Shown one piece after another: positions 19,717 to 27,468 of a stretch of 64,000 nucleotides of DNA. Each line of letters begins with the position of its first letter. Position 1 is the stretch's first letter. The stretch is from positions 28,850 to 92,849 of the forward strand of contig CAMVJQ010000003.1 of assembly GCA_947167845.1 (NCBI GenBank), given 5' to 3'. Made by a program: the position numbers and the translations under genes. The stretch is from an uncultured Prevotella sp. (GTDB lineage Bacteria; Bacteroidota; Bacteroidia; Bacteroidales; Bacteroidaceae). Below the pieces are notes generated by a model. It had not been told where the DNA came from, made no database searches, and saw only the letters and a list, made by a program, of their open reading frames with translations.

Positions 19717-21624
19717 ATGAAACAGATTATGAAAAAATATATTAAATATGTTGCATTGGCAGGCCTGGGAATAGTTGCGCTGTCTTCATGTAACAACGAA
19801 GATTTTCTTGACGTGCCATTGTACGACAAGCAGGACATTCAGGCTCAGTTTGGAAATGACGACAATGCCCGTATCGGCCTGAATGGTATTTACGCTTATA
19901 ATAATGTAAGTAAGGAGGACGACTGTTGGGGATACAAGCCCAATCTGTTTACCGGCAGCCATCCTACGATGGACACCCAGTGTACGGGATGGGACGTGAA
20001 GTTCCTCGACCAGACCTGGGATGCCAACGTAGGCGAACTCGGTCAGGGCTGGGCTCACTGCTATGCTGCCATCAACCGCGCCAACCTCTATCTCGCAGGA
20101 CTGGCCGAGGCAACGGAGATTTCGCCTGAAGCAAAGAGACTCTGCGAGGGAGAGGCCCGTGCGCTCCGTGGCTATTTCTACTCTTGGCTGGCTACTACTT
20201 TCGGTCGCGTGCCTATGCTGGCCACTGGTGAGGACTTCAACAACACGCCGAACAAGGCTTCTGCACAGACCTATGAAGAGATGTGGGACTTCATCATCGA
20301 AGACTTCTCAAAGGCTGCAGAACTCCTTGACTGGAAGCCTTTCAACGGGCAGTATGGCCGCTGCACCAAGGGTATGGCCAAGGCTTATCTGGCTGATGCC
20401 TATATGTGGAAGGCCTACCGTTGTCCCGAAGTGGCTGCTGACTGCTACAACAAGGCAAAGGCAGAGTTGAAGAGCATTATCGATAGCGGTACCTATAAAC
20501 TCTCTACCAACTTTGCTACCAACTGGGATCCCGCAGGTTTCTGGAACGAGGAGTGTGTCTGGGCCATGTGCTCTGACGAAGGTCAGCAGTGGAGCAGTTG
20601 GGGTGGCGACCGTACCATCACTTTCGCTAATCCTAACATGTTAAAGTGGTTCACCGCTTGTCCTGAGAACGGTGGTTGGGGTGCTGAGTACCTTTCTTGG
20701 GAATGGTATGCCTGCTATGAGCCTGGTGACACCCGCCGCGACGCTTCTTGTGCTACAGGTGCCGTGCCTGTCGACCAAATGGCGAAGTATGGCATCGAGC
20801 CGTCGAAGGTCGCTTGGGGATATCATCCTTATCTGAAGGATTCGCTCGGCGTGAAGGATGCCACAGGCCACGTCGTTCATCCGTTCTACAATGCTGAAGG
20901 TGTCTTGTCGGGTACGAAGACCATGCAGTTCCACTTCACCAACGGTGAGTTCGCACCTGCCATCTGGACAACGAAGATTTGGCGTAATGCATACGCTGAC
21001 GGCAACTCTTGGGGCACGCAGATGTGGTCGCCGACCATCATCTACGGCAAGCGCTATGCCAACGTGCTGCTCGACTATGCAGAGTGCTGCTTCCGCACAG
21101 GACAGGAAGACGAGGGATGGAAGCAACTTGACATCCTCCGTAACCGTGCATGGGGTAACTTGACTGTTGGTCAGGACTACAGTAAATACTTTGCCCACAT
21201 GAACAACGTATATTCTGGCAATAACAAGAACCTCACGATGACTGAATATCCTGTCGGTGTGCTGACAGAGACTGTTACTGTACCTTCTGCTAAGGAGTAT
21301 TACACCGCACTGAAGGCTAAGCCTAATCGCGTTGGCTATACCCACACCTCTGAGGCTTGGAAGGTTGCTGTCAACGAGGAGCGTCGTAAGGAGTTCAACT
21401 CAGAGTGGTGTCTCTGCCCGGACATGATCAAGTCTGGTTACATGGAGGATCACATCAATTACAACTATCCGAAGGATGATGGTGGCAGTGACTACGCAAA
21501 TTATCCTTGGTCAAAGCGTACGTTCGACTTCGATATCCGCAAGATGGACATGCCTATCCCTGCTGATGAGATCTTGAAGAATACGCTTATTGAGCAGAAC
21601 CCTGGATACTCAAAGAGCGAATAA
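19717..21624 (+). CDS. SusD/RagB-type glycan-binding lipoprotein
   Basis: A 635-residue surface lipoprotein that caps SusC and binds the glycan. Signal peptide and lipobox end in GIVALSSC, followed by NNEDFLDVPLYD, the usual N-terminal SusD region. TPR-like helices and the RagB C-terminal domain follow, with VNEERRKEFNSEWCLCPDMI near the end, a typical SusD signature (NERRREF). ATGs at 19717 and 19729 are both usable starts. It is followed by a terminator hairpin at 21679. Confidence 0.95.
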   Translation: MKQIMKKYIKYVALAGLGIVALSSCNNEDFLDVPLYDKQDIQAQFGNDDNARIGLNGIYAYNNVSKEDDCWGYKPNLFTGSHPTMDTQCTGWDVKFLDQTWDANVGELGQGWAHCYAAINRANLYLAGLAEATEISPEAKRLCEGEARALRGYFYSWLATTFGRVPMLATGEDFNNTPNKASAQTYEEMWDFIIEDFSKAAELLDWKPFNGQYGRCTKGMAKAYLADAYMWKAYRCPEVAADCYNKAKAELKSIIDSGTYKLSTNFATNWDPAGFWNEECVWAMCSDEGQQWSSWGGDRTITFANPNMLKWFTACPENGGWGAEYLSWEWYACYEPGDTRRDASCATGAVPVDQMAKYGIEPSKVAWGYHPYLKDSLGVKDATGHVVHPFYNAEGVLSGTKTMQFHFTNGEFAPAIWTTKIWRNAYADGNSWGTQMWSPTIIYGKRYANVLLDYAECCFRTGQEDEGWKQLDILRNRAWGNLTVGQDYSKYFAHMNNVYSGNNKNLTMTEYPVGVLTETVTVPSAKEYYTALKAKPNRVGYTHTSEAWKVAVNEERRKEFNSEWCLCPDMIKSGYMEDHINYNYPKDDGGSDYANYPWSKRTFDFDIRKMDMPIPADEILKNTLIEQNPGYSKSE

Positions 21625-21631
21625 ATGATTT

Positions 21632-21668
21632 GAAACGATAAGTTCGTACTTAAGTATACATTGTTTTG
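21632..21668 (+). repeat. Left copy of a 37-bp direct repeat flanking a two-gene cassette
   Basis: GAAACGATAAGTTCGTACTT and AAGTATACATTGTTTTG recur at 24664-24700 with only a few changes near the start. Each copy is followed within about 15 bp by a GC-rich hairpin. The two copies bracket exactly the two genes 21815-24515. Confidence 0.8.
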
Positions 21669-21678
21669 TTATTTCCCA

Positions 21679-21708
21679 AGAGTGCTGCGTTGCGAGACGC
21701 GGCACTCT
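21679..21708 (+). terminator. Terminator hairpin after susD
   Basis: AGAGTGCTGCGT pairs with ACGCGGCACTCT across a 6-base loop (11 Watson-Crick pairs and one G-T), followed by GTCTTTTCTTTG. Confidence 0.75.
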
Positions 21709-21726
21709 GTCTTTTCTTTGATATTA

Positions 21727-21758
21727 TTTGGCAGTTTGTCAGAAAATGCTTAACTTTG
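21727..21758 (+). promoter_or_regulatory. Promoter of the membrane-protein/haem-lipoprotein pair
   Basis: TTTG at 21727-21730, a 20-bp spacer and TAACTTTG at 21751-21758 match the Bacteroidota -33/-7 promoter. It drives the cassette independently of susCD. Confidence 0.75.
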
Positions 21759-21814
21759 TGGCCAAGAAATAAGCAGCAGTAATATATGATGACCAACGAA
21801 CGCAGGTACCCATT

Positions 21815-23011
21815 ATGGATTATAGAATGAAACTGAAGACGCTTTTTGTCTCTTATTGGCAGTGGTTGTTGACAGCGCTGTTTGCCGTTGCGGTGTTCTG
21901 TTTCTGGATGTTCAAACTGCCGTTTCTCATGACGGCCAGGGAGCAGGTGCAGTTGTTTCTCTGGACTACCGACTATCTGCAGGAGAGGCTGGCAGTGCCT
22001 GGTGGTTTGGCTCAGTATCTGGGTGAGTTCGTGGTGCAGTTTTTCCTGAATCCTGTGTATGGCGCACTTTGGTATGCCGTGCTGTTTACGATCGTACAAT
22101 GGTTGGTTTGGCGGCTTGCGAAAAATAAGAAGTTGCTGAGTTTCGTGCCGTCATGTGTCCTTTGGTTTTTAGCCTGCAATCCGAATATCCCGATGACGCC
22201 TATTATAGCAGTATTGTTGACACTGGCAATGATGCATCTCCTTCCTAAGCGCCGAACGATGACTGTAGGATGCCTGATGACGGTTGTTGGCTATTGGCTG
22301 CTCGGGCCTGCTGTGGTTATCATGGCGGTTTATCTTTTGTTTTGTCGTCATACATCTTTGATGCTTAGGCCAGCCCCCTTGGCTCTTTTGGTGCTGAGCA
22401 TCGTCGGCAGTTCTTGGCTTGTACCCTATCCGTTGAAACAGATAGCCGGCGGGATCGACTATTATTGGCAAAAGGAAACGATGGGCTCACTTGATATGAT
22501 GGAGTATGACATGCTGATGCGTCGTCAGCGATGGGATGAGATGATAGAACTGTATAACGAGAAAGGATCTGAGTCTCTCTCTGTCTATAATGCCGTACAG
22601 GTGGTGATGTGGCAGCAAAATCGTATTAGCAGGCAGGAGATGCTCGAACGTATTAATCTGAATCAGCAGGCTTTGAACAGTATTCCTTCGGCTTTTCTGA
22701 TGAGTGAGTTATGTATGCCTATTGGACTGACGAACATGTCACAGCGTGCTGCTTTTGAGGCTATGGAAGCAATACCTAACTATAATAAGAGTGTGAGGGC
22801 TTTGCAGAAACTGGTGGAAACGAATATCATCACAGGTAACCATAAAGTGGCATTGAAGTATATTTCACTTCTGGAGCGTACCACATTCTACCGAGGATAT
22901 GCCCATAAGATGAAGGCACTGGCTAGGGATCCTGGCAGACTCAAGGATTATCCTGGACTCTATCAACTGAAGGAGATCTATGAGAAAGAAGACGACATGC
23001 TATTCTATTAA
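21815..23011 (+). CDS. Polytopic membrane protein of unknown function
   Basis: A 398-residue protein with five or more hydrophobic segments in the first 230 residues (WLLTALFAVAVFCFWMF, YAVLFTIVQWLVW, FVPSCVLWFLACNP, VGYWLLGPAVVIMAVYLLFC) and a soluble C-terminal part rich in helices. It resembles Bacteroidota membrane proteins grouped as DUF6057 (name from memory, not checked), which are often longer; this one may be a short form. It is directly followed, 10 bp later, by a haem-motif lipoprotein gene, so the two probably act together in the envelope. No biochemical role can be given. Confidence 0.75.
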   Translation: MDYRMKLKTLFVSYWQWLLTALFAVAVFCFWMFKLPFLMTAREQVQLFLWTTDYLQERLAVPGGLAQYLGEFVVQFFLNPVYGALWYAVLFTIVQWLVWRLAKNKKLLSFVPSCVLWFLACNPNIPMTPIIAVLLTLAMMHLLPKRRTMTVGCLMTVVGYWLLGPAVVIMAVYLLFCRHTSLMLRPAPLALLVLSIVGSSWLVPYPLKQIAGGIDYYWQKETMGSLDMMEYDMLMRRQRWDEMIELYNEKGSESLSVYNAVQVVMWQQNRISRQEMLERINLNQQALNSIPSAFLMSELCMPIGLTNMSQRAAFEAMEAIPNYNKSVRALQKLVETNIITGNHKVALKYISLLERTTFYRGYAHKMKALARDPGRLKDYPGLYQLKEIYEKEDDMLFY

Positions 23012-23021
23012 TAGAGAGAGA

Positions 23022-24515
23022 ATGAAGAATGAAAAATTGTGCATTGTGCATTATGCATTGTGCATTGGAATATGCCTGCTGCTGATGGCGTGTAGTAAGA
23101 AGCCCGCGGACGTGAGCCGTGTGGATGCATTGCCTGAGATATATCCAGACTATGTGGATGTGACGATTCCTGTAGGGCTGGCACCGCTGAATTTTTCGAT
23201 GTCTGATGAGGCTTTCTCTATTATCGATGTGGAAGTGAAAGGCTCAAAAGGTGGTGCCATGCATGCCAATGGGGCTTATGCCGACTTCGATATAGATGAG
23301 TGGCATCGGTTGCTAGAGCAGAATAGAGGGGGATACCTGACCTTTACCGTCTGTGCCGAGAAACAGGCAAAATGGCTGCAATTTCGAGACTTTGCCGTCC
23401 ATGTGAGTCAGGATCCGTTGGAAGAGTGGGGGGTTACCTATCGGCGTATCCCTCCCAGTTATGAACTCTATAGCCGGATGGGGCTCTATCAGCGGGAACT
23501 GGGCACTTTTGAGGAATCAGAACTGCTCCAGAATACCCGTTTGGAAGGAAATTGCGTGAATTGTCATACCACCAATCGCACGAATCCGGATCAGTATGTG
23601 TTTCATGTCCGTGGTGAGCACGGGGCAACAGTGATTTCAGGAGAGTTGCTGATGGCGAAGAATGATACGCTTGGAGGCTCGATGGTCTACCCCTATTGGC
23701 ATCCGGGAGGCCGTTATTGTGCCTTCTCTACTAATAAGACTTCGCAGATGTTCCATTCTAACATGAAGAATAAGCGAATAGAGGTCTATGACTCGTCATC
23801 GGATGTGTTTGTCTATGACACACGGACACATACTGTTCTTCGTGATACGCTTGTCATGACGAAATATTGGGCAGAGAATACGCCCGCCTTCTCGCCTGAC
23901 GGCAAATGGATCTATTTTACTACCGCCAGGCGGCAAGTATATCCTACGGATTATGACAAGGAAATGTATAGCCTCTGCCGTGTGAGTTTTGATGAACAGA
24001 CGGGGCGCTTAGGGGAGCAGGTGGATACCCTTATCGACACTTCGGCAACAGGCAAGAGCGTCAGTTGGCCACGACCTTCCTATGATGGTCGCTACCTGAT
24101 GTACACCCAGGCGGATTATGGCTATTTCTCGATATGGCATCCCGAGGCAGACCTTTGGTTGCTTGATTTGAAAACCAAAGAGACTCGTGCATTGAAAGAA
24201 GTGAATAGCGAATGCTCGGAGAGTTTCCACAATTGGAGTGCGAACAGCACTTGGTTCCTCTTTACCAGCCGTAGGGAGGACGGACTCTATACTCGTCTCT
24301 ACTTCGCCCACTTTGATAAACAGACCGGCAAGGCCACAAAGCCCTTCCTGTTGCCACAGCGTAATCCCCGTCGTTATTATAGACAGTTGATGTACTCTTA
24401 CAATACCCCAGATTTCGCGGCGCGACCCTTGGACATTCATCCCAGGGAAATGGCTGACCGACTGTTGAAACAGGATCGCACAGCCACACATACCTGCAGC
24501 CCAAATGACAATTAA
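23022..24515 (+). CDS. Beta-propeller lipoprotein with a single CxxCH motif
   Basis: A 497-residue lipoprotein from the ATG at 23022 (an in-frame upstream extension overlaps the previous gene). The signal peptide ends in LLLMAC. A single haem c motif, CVNCH, lies in GNCVNCHTTNRTNP near residue 180, followed by PD40/TolB-like propeller repeats (TPAFSPDGKWIYFTTARR, SWPRPSYDGRYLMYT). The combination suggests a periplasmic or surface protein with one covalently bound haem; similar Bacteroidota proteins have been called cytochrome c-like without known function. Much of the signal peptide (KLCIVHYALCIG) is encoded by a GTGCATT tandem repeat. Confidence 0.78.
   Translation: MKNEKLCIVHYALCIGICLLLMACSKKPADVSRVDALPEIYPDYVDVTIPVGLAPLNFSMSDEAFSIIDVEVKGSKGGAMHANGAYADFDIDEWHRLLEQNRGGYLTFTVCAEKQAKWLQFRDFAVHVSQDPLEEWGVTYRRIPPSYELYSRMGLYQRELGTFEESELLQNTRLEGNCVNCHTTNRTNPDQYVFHVRGEHGATVISGELLMAKNDTLGGSMVYPYWHPGGRYCAFSTNKTSQMFHSNMKNKRIEVYDSSSDVFVYDTRTHTVLRDTLVMTKYWAENTPAFSPDGKWIYFTTARRQVYPTDYDKEMYSLCRVSFDEQTGRLGEQVDTLIDTSATGKSVSWPRPSYDGRYLMYTQADYGYFSIWHPEADLWLLDLKTKETRALKEVNSECSESFHNWSANSTWFLFTSRREDGLYTRLYFAHFDKQTGKATKPFLLPQRNPRRYYRQLMYSYNTPDFAARPLDIHPREMADRLLKQDRTATHTCSPNDN
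23036..23068. repeat. GTGCATT tandem repeat inside a signal peptide, copy 2
   Basis: TTGTGCATTGTGCATTATGC followed by ATTGTGCATTG encodes LCIVHYALCI. The same words are non-coding at 10166 and 24530. Confidence 0.85.
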
Positions 24516-24529
24516 TGCGCCCCCTCCGA

Positions 24530-24573
24530 TTCATTGTGCATTGTGTATTGTGCATTGTGTATTATGCATTGTT
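24530..24573. repeat. GTGCATT tandem repeat, copy 3
   Basis: ATTGTGCATTGTGTATTGTG continues as CATTGTGTATTATGCATTGT between the haem lipoprotein gene and the promoter at 24631. It is untranslated here. Confidence 0.75.
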
Positions 24574-24594
24574 GTTACATTGTCAAAAGTATAT

Positions 24595-24639
24595 GAGACA
24601 TATTCCAATGAGTATGTCTCGTTTTTTGTCTACCTTTGC
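24595..24639 (+). promoter_or_regulatory. Inverted repeat and -7 box between lipoprotein and GH3 genes
   Basis: GAGACATA and TATGTCTC (24595-24602 and 24613-24620) form an 8-bp inverted repeat just upstream of TACCTTTGC (24631-24639). This is a candidate operator plus promoter. The transcript would run through the right direct repeat and hairpin toward the GH3 gene. Confidence 0.5.
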
Positions 24640-24663
24640 ACCGTCGATTATGACGAGAGAGAT

Positions 24664-24700
24664 GAAACGAAATATTCGTACTTAAGTATACATTGTTTTG
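24664..24700 (+). repeat. Right copy of the 37-bp direct repeat
   Basis: GAAACGAAATATTCGTACTT and AAGTATACATTGTTTTG match 21632-21668 almost exactly. It lies just after the two-gene cassette. Confidence 0.8.
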
Positions 24701-24712
24701 GTATTTTATGAA

Positions 24713-24740
24713 AGGTGCTTCGTCGTGAGACGGGGCGCTT
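24713..24740 (+). terminator. Hairpin in the leader of the GH3 gene
   Basis: AGGTGCTTCGTC pairs along its full length, with four wobble pairs, to GACGGGGCGCTT, followed by TTCTGAC. It is the counterpart of the hairpin at 21679 and could terminate or attenuate transcription from 24631. Confidence 0.55.
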
Positions 24741-24806
24741 TTCTGACAGAGAATGCCTTGCAAAGTATTTGTTACTTATGGTAAAAGCATCATTCGGAAT
24801 AATTTG

Positions 24807-24815
24807 TATCTTTGC
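24807..24815 (+). promoter_or_regulatory. -7 promoter box of the GH3 gene
   Basis: TATCTTTGC lies 22 bases before the chosen ATG at 24838. This supports that start over the upstream in-frame extension to 24715. Confidence 0.65.
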
Positions 24816-24837
24816 AACGTCAATCAGCGCGAAAGAA

Positions 24838-27426
24838 ATGAAATATTACTTATTATCAATTGTTATGGTGTCTTGTGTCGGCCTTTCAGCGTCGGCACAG
24901 ACACTTCTTCCTTATCAGAATCCTAATTTGAGTGCCAAGGAGCGCGCAAAGGATTTGTGTGGCCGCCTGACTCTTGAAGAGAAGGCGCAGTTGATGCTCG
25001 ATGAGAGTCCAGCCATTCCCCGTCTTGGCATCAAGAAGTTTTTCTGGTGGAGTGAGGCGCTCCACGGAGCGGCTAATATGGGGAATGTAACAGTGTTCCC
25101 CGAGCCTGTGGCAATGGCGGCTTCGTGGAATCCGGATTTGCTGTATCAGGTCTTTGATGTGGCCAGCACAGAGTTTCGGGCGCAGTACAACCAGCGGATG
25201 CTTAACGGCGGTGAAGACCAGAAGTTCCATAGCCTCTCCGTCTGGACTCCTAACGTGAACATCTTCCGTGACCCGCGATGGGGCAGGGGGCAGGAGACGT
25301 ATGGGGAAGACCCGTATCTGACGAGCGTGATGGGTACACAGGTGGTGCGCGGACTGCAGGGACCAGAGGATGCTAAATACCGTAAGTTGTGGGCCTGCGC
25401 CAAGCACTATGCCGTTCATAGCGGTCCAGAGTACACGCGCCATACTGCCAATCTTACAGATGTCTCTCCCCGTGACTTCTGGGAGACCTATATGCCAGCC
25501 TTTAAGACACTGGTGCAGGATGCCAAGGTGCGTGAGGTGATGTGTGCCTATCAGCGTTTGGACGATGATCCTTGCTGCGGCTCCCAGCGATTGTTGCAGA
25601 CCATCCTGCGCGATGAATGGGGATTCCAGTACTTGGTGGTGAGTGACTGCGGGGCAGTCTCCGATTTCTATGAGTCGCATAAGTCTTCATCCAGCCCTGT
25701 ACATGCTTCTGCCAAGGCCACGATAGCCGGTACTGATGTGGAGTGTGGCTATGGTTATGCCTATAGGAGCATTCCTGAGGCTGTGCAGCGGGGACTGATT
25801 GCTGAGGCAGAAGTCGACAAGCACGTGATGAGACTGTTGGAAGGCCGTTTCGACCTTGGCGAGATGGATGATCCCTCGCTGGTGGAATGGTCCAGGATTC
25901 CTTATTCTGCAATGTCTACGAAGAAGAGTGCACAACTGGCTCTCGATATGGCGCGACAGACGATCGTGCTGCTGCAGAACAAAGGTAATATCCTGCCTCT
26001 GCAGAAAAACAAGGAGAAGATAGCCGTGATAGGCCCTAATGCCCATAACGCTCCGATGATGTGGGGCAACTACAATGGAATGCCTAATCACACGGTGACC
26101 ATCCTCGACGGTATCAAGGCCAAACATAAGAACCTGATCTTCTTTCCTGGCTGTGACCTGACTTACGATAAGGTGATGGACTGTCTGATGGGAAGTGCGT
26201 GTAGTCAGGATGGCAAGAAAGGACTGAAAGGTACTTTCTGGAACAACCGTGAAATGGAAGGCAAGCCTGTCACTACGCAGTACTATACTACACCGCTGGC
26301 TGTCACCACGGCTGGTATGCACAATTTTGCACCAGGTGTACAGTTGGAGGACTTCTCTGCTAAGTATGAGACCACCTTCACCCCGAAGGAACCGGGTGAG
26401 TATGTCGTCAATGTGGATGGCTGTGGACACTTTGAACTATTTATCGACGGCGTTCAGCAATACAAACACCACATTTGGCGTACCACACCCAACCGCACCG
26501 CCATACAGGCTGAGAAGGGTAAGAGTTACCACATCGAGGTGCGATTCTCGCACATACCTACTTATAATGCTGACCTGAAAATCAATATTGCCAAGGAACT
26601 GCCCATCGACTACGATAGTATGATAGCCCAGTTGAAGGGTATCGACAAAGTGGTCTTCGTCGGTGGTATCTCTCCCGCCCTTGAAGGTGAAGAGATGCCT
26701 GTTCAGATAGAAGGCTTTAAAGGAGGCGACCGTACAAGCATTGAACTGCCTCAGGTACAGCGTGACTTCCTGAGGGCGCTCAAGGCCGCAGGAAAGCAGG
26801 TCGTCTTCGTCAATTGTTCGGGGTCGGCTATCGCCCTGAAGCCTGAGACAGAGAGTTGTGATGCTATTGTGCAGGCCTGGTATGCGGGACAAGAGGGTGG
26901 TACGGCTGTGGCCGATGTGCTCTTCGGCGACTATAACCCCTCAGGGAAATTGGCCGTTACATTCTATAAGGATGACAGTCAACTGCCTGACTATGAGGAC
27001 TATTCGATGAAGGGACGCACCTATCGCTACTTTGATGATCCGCTCTTTGCCTTTGGCTATGGACAGAGTTATACATCTTTTGAGGTGAAGGATGGAAAAC
27101 TGAATCTGAAGGCAGATGGTACTGGTACTCTGACAGTAGTTGTTGAGAACACAGGAAAGCGTGATGGTACAGAGACAGTGCAACTCTATCTGCGCAACCT
27201 CTCTGATGCAGAGGGGCCGCTGAAGTCACTGCGAGGATTCCAGCGTGTCAGTGTGAAGGCTGGCCAGAAGACAACTGTCACGTTGCCCTTGGAGCGGAAG
27301 AGTTTTGAGTTCTGGGATGCAGAGACAAACTCCATGCGTACCAAGCCCGGACAGTATGAACTGCTCTACGGCAACAGTTCGCGTGACGGGGATCTCAAAA
27401 AGTTGGAAGTAAACTTGACTGAATGA
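24838..27426 (+). CDS. Secreted GH3 beta-xylosidase with PA14 insert
   Basis: An 862-residue GH3 enzyme starting at 24838 with signal peptide MKYYLLSIVMVSCVGLSASAQ. The N-terminal barrel carries WWSEALHGAA, KHYAVHSGPEYTRH and the nucleophile Asp in YLVVSDCGAVSDF. A PA14-type insert (about residues 460-590, around VNVDGCGHFELFIDG) splits the second alpha/beta domain, and a fibronectin-III-like domain closes the protein. The WSEALHG and KHY motifs fit the beta-xylosidase branch of GH3, and Xyl3A accompanies Xyn10D-Fae1A in Prevotella ruminicola. It would release xylose from the ends of xylo-oligosaccharides, completing the pathway. Confidence 0.92.
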   Translation: MKYYLLSIVMVSCVGLSASAQTLLPYQNPNLSAKERAKDLCGRLTLEEKAQLMLDESPAIPRLGIKKFFWWSEALHGAANMGNVTVFPEPVAMAASWNPDLLYQVFDVASTEFRAQYNQRMLNGGEDQKFHSLSVWTPNVNIFRDPRWGRGQETYGEDPYLTSVMGTQVVRGLQGPEDAKYRKLWACAKHYAVHSGPEYTRHTANLTDVSPRDFWETYMPAFKTLVQDAKVREVMCAYQRLDDDPCCGSQRLLQTILRDEWGFQYLVVSDCGAVSDFYESHKSSSSPVHASAKATIAGTDVECGYGYAYRSIPEAVQRGLIAEAEVDKHVMRLLEGRFDLGEMDDPSLVEWSRIPYSAMSTKKSAQLALDMARQTIVLLQNKGNILPLQKNKEKIAVIGPNAHNAPMMWGNYNGMPNHTVTILDGIKAKHKNLIFFPGCDLTYDKVMDCLMGSACSQDGKKGLKGTFWNNREMEGKPVTTQYYTTPLAVTTAGMHNFAPGVQLEDFSAKYETTFTPKEPGEYVVNVDGCGHFELFIDGVQQYKHHIWRTTPNRTAIQAEKGKSYHIEVRFSHIPTYNADLKINIAKELPIDYDSMIAQLKGIDKVVFVGGISPALEGEEMPVQIEGFKGGDRTSIELPQVQRDFLRALKAAGKQVVFVNCSGSAIALKPETESCDAIVQAWYAGQEGGTAVADVLFGDYNPSGKLAVTFYKDDSQLPDYEDYSMKGRTYRYFDDPLFAFGYGQSYTSFEVKDGKLNLKADGTGTLTVVVENTGKRDGTETVQLYLRNLSDAEGPLKSLRGFQRVSVKAGQKTTVTLPLERKSFEFWDAETNSMRTKPGQYELLYGNSSRDGDLKKLEVNLTE

Positions 27427-27427
27427 A

Positions 27428-27468
27428 AAAATAAATCCTCCCAGACGGGAGGACTTATTTTTTTATTT
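27428..27468. terminator. Bidirectional terminator between GH3 and DUF349 genes
   Basis: AAATCCTCCC, a 4-base loop and GGGAGGACTT form a strong hairpin with A-rich DNA on the left and a T-run on the right. It serves both convergent genes. Confidence 0.85.

Noticed and set aside
24505-24711. 68-codon frame starting MTINAPPPIH
   Set aside because: It is the GTGCATT repeat plus promoter DNA read in frame, ending before the GH3 gene.
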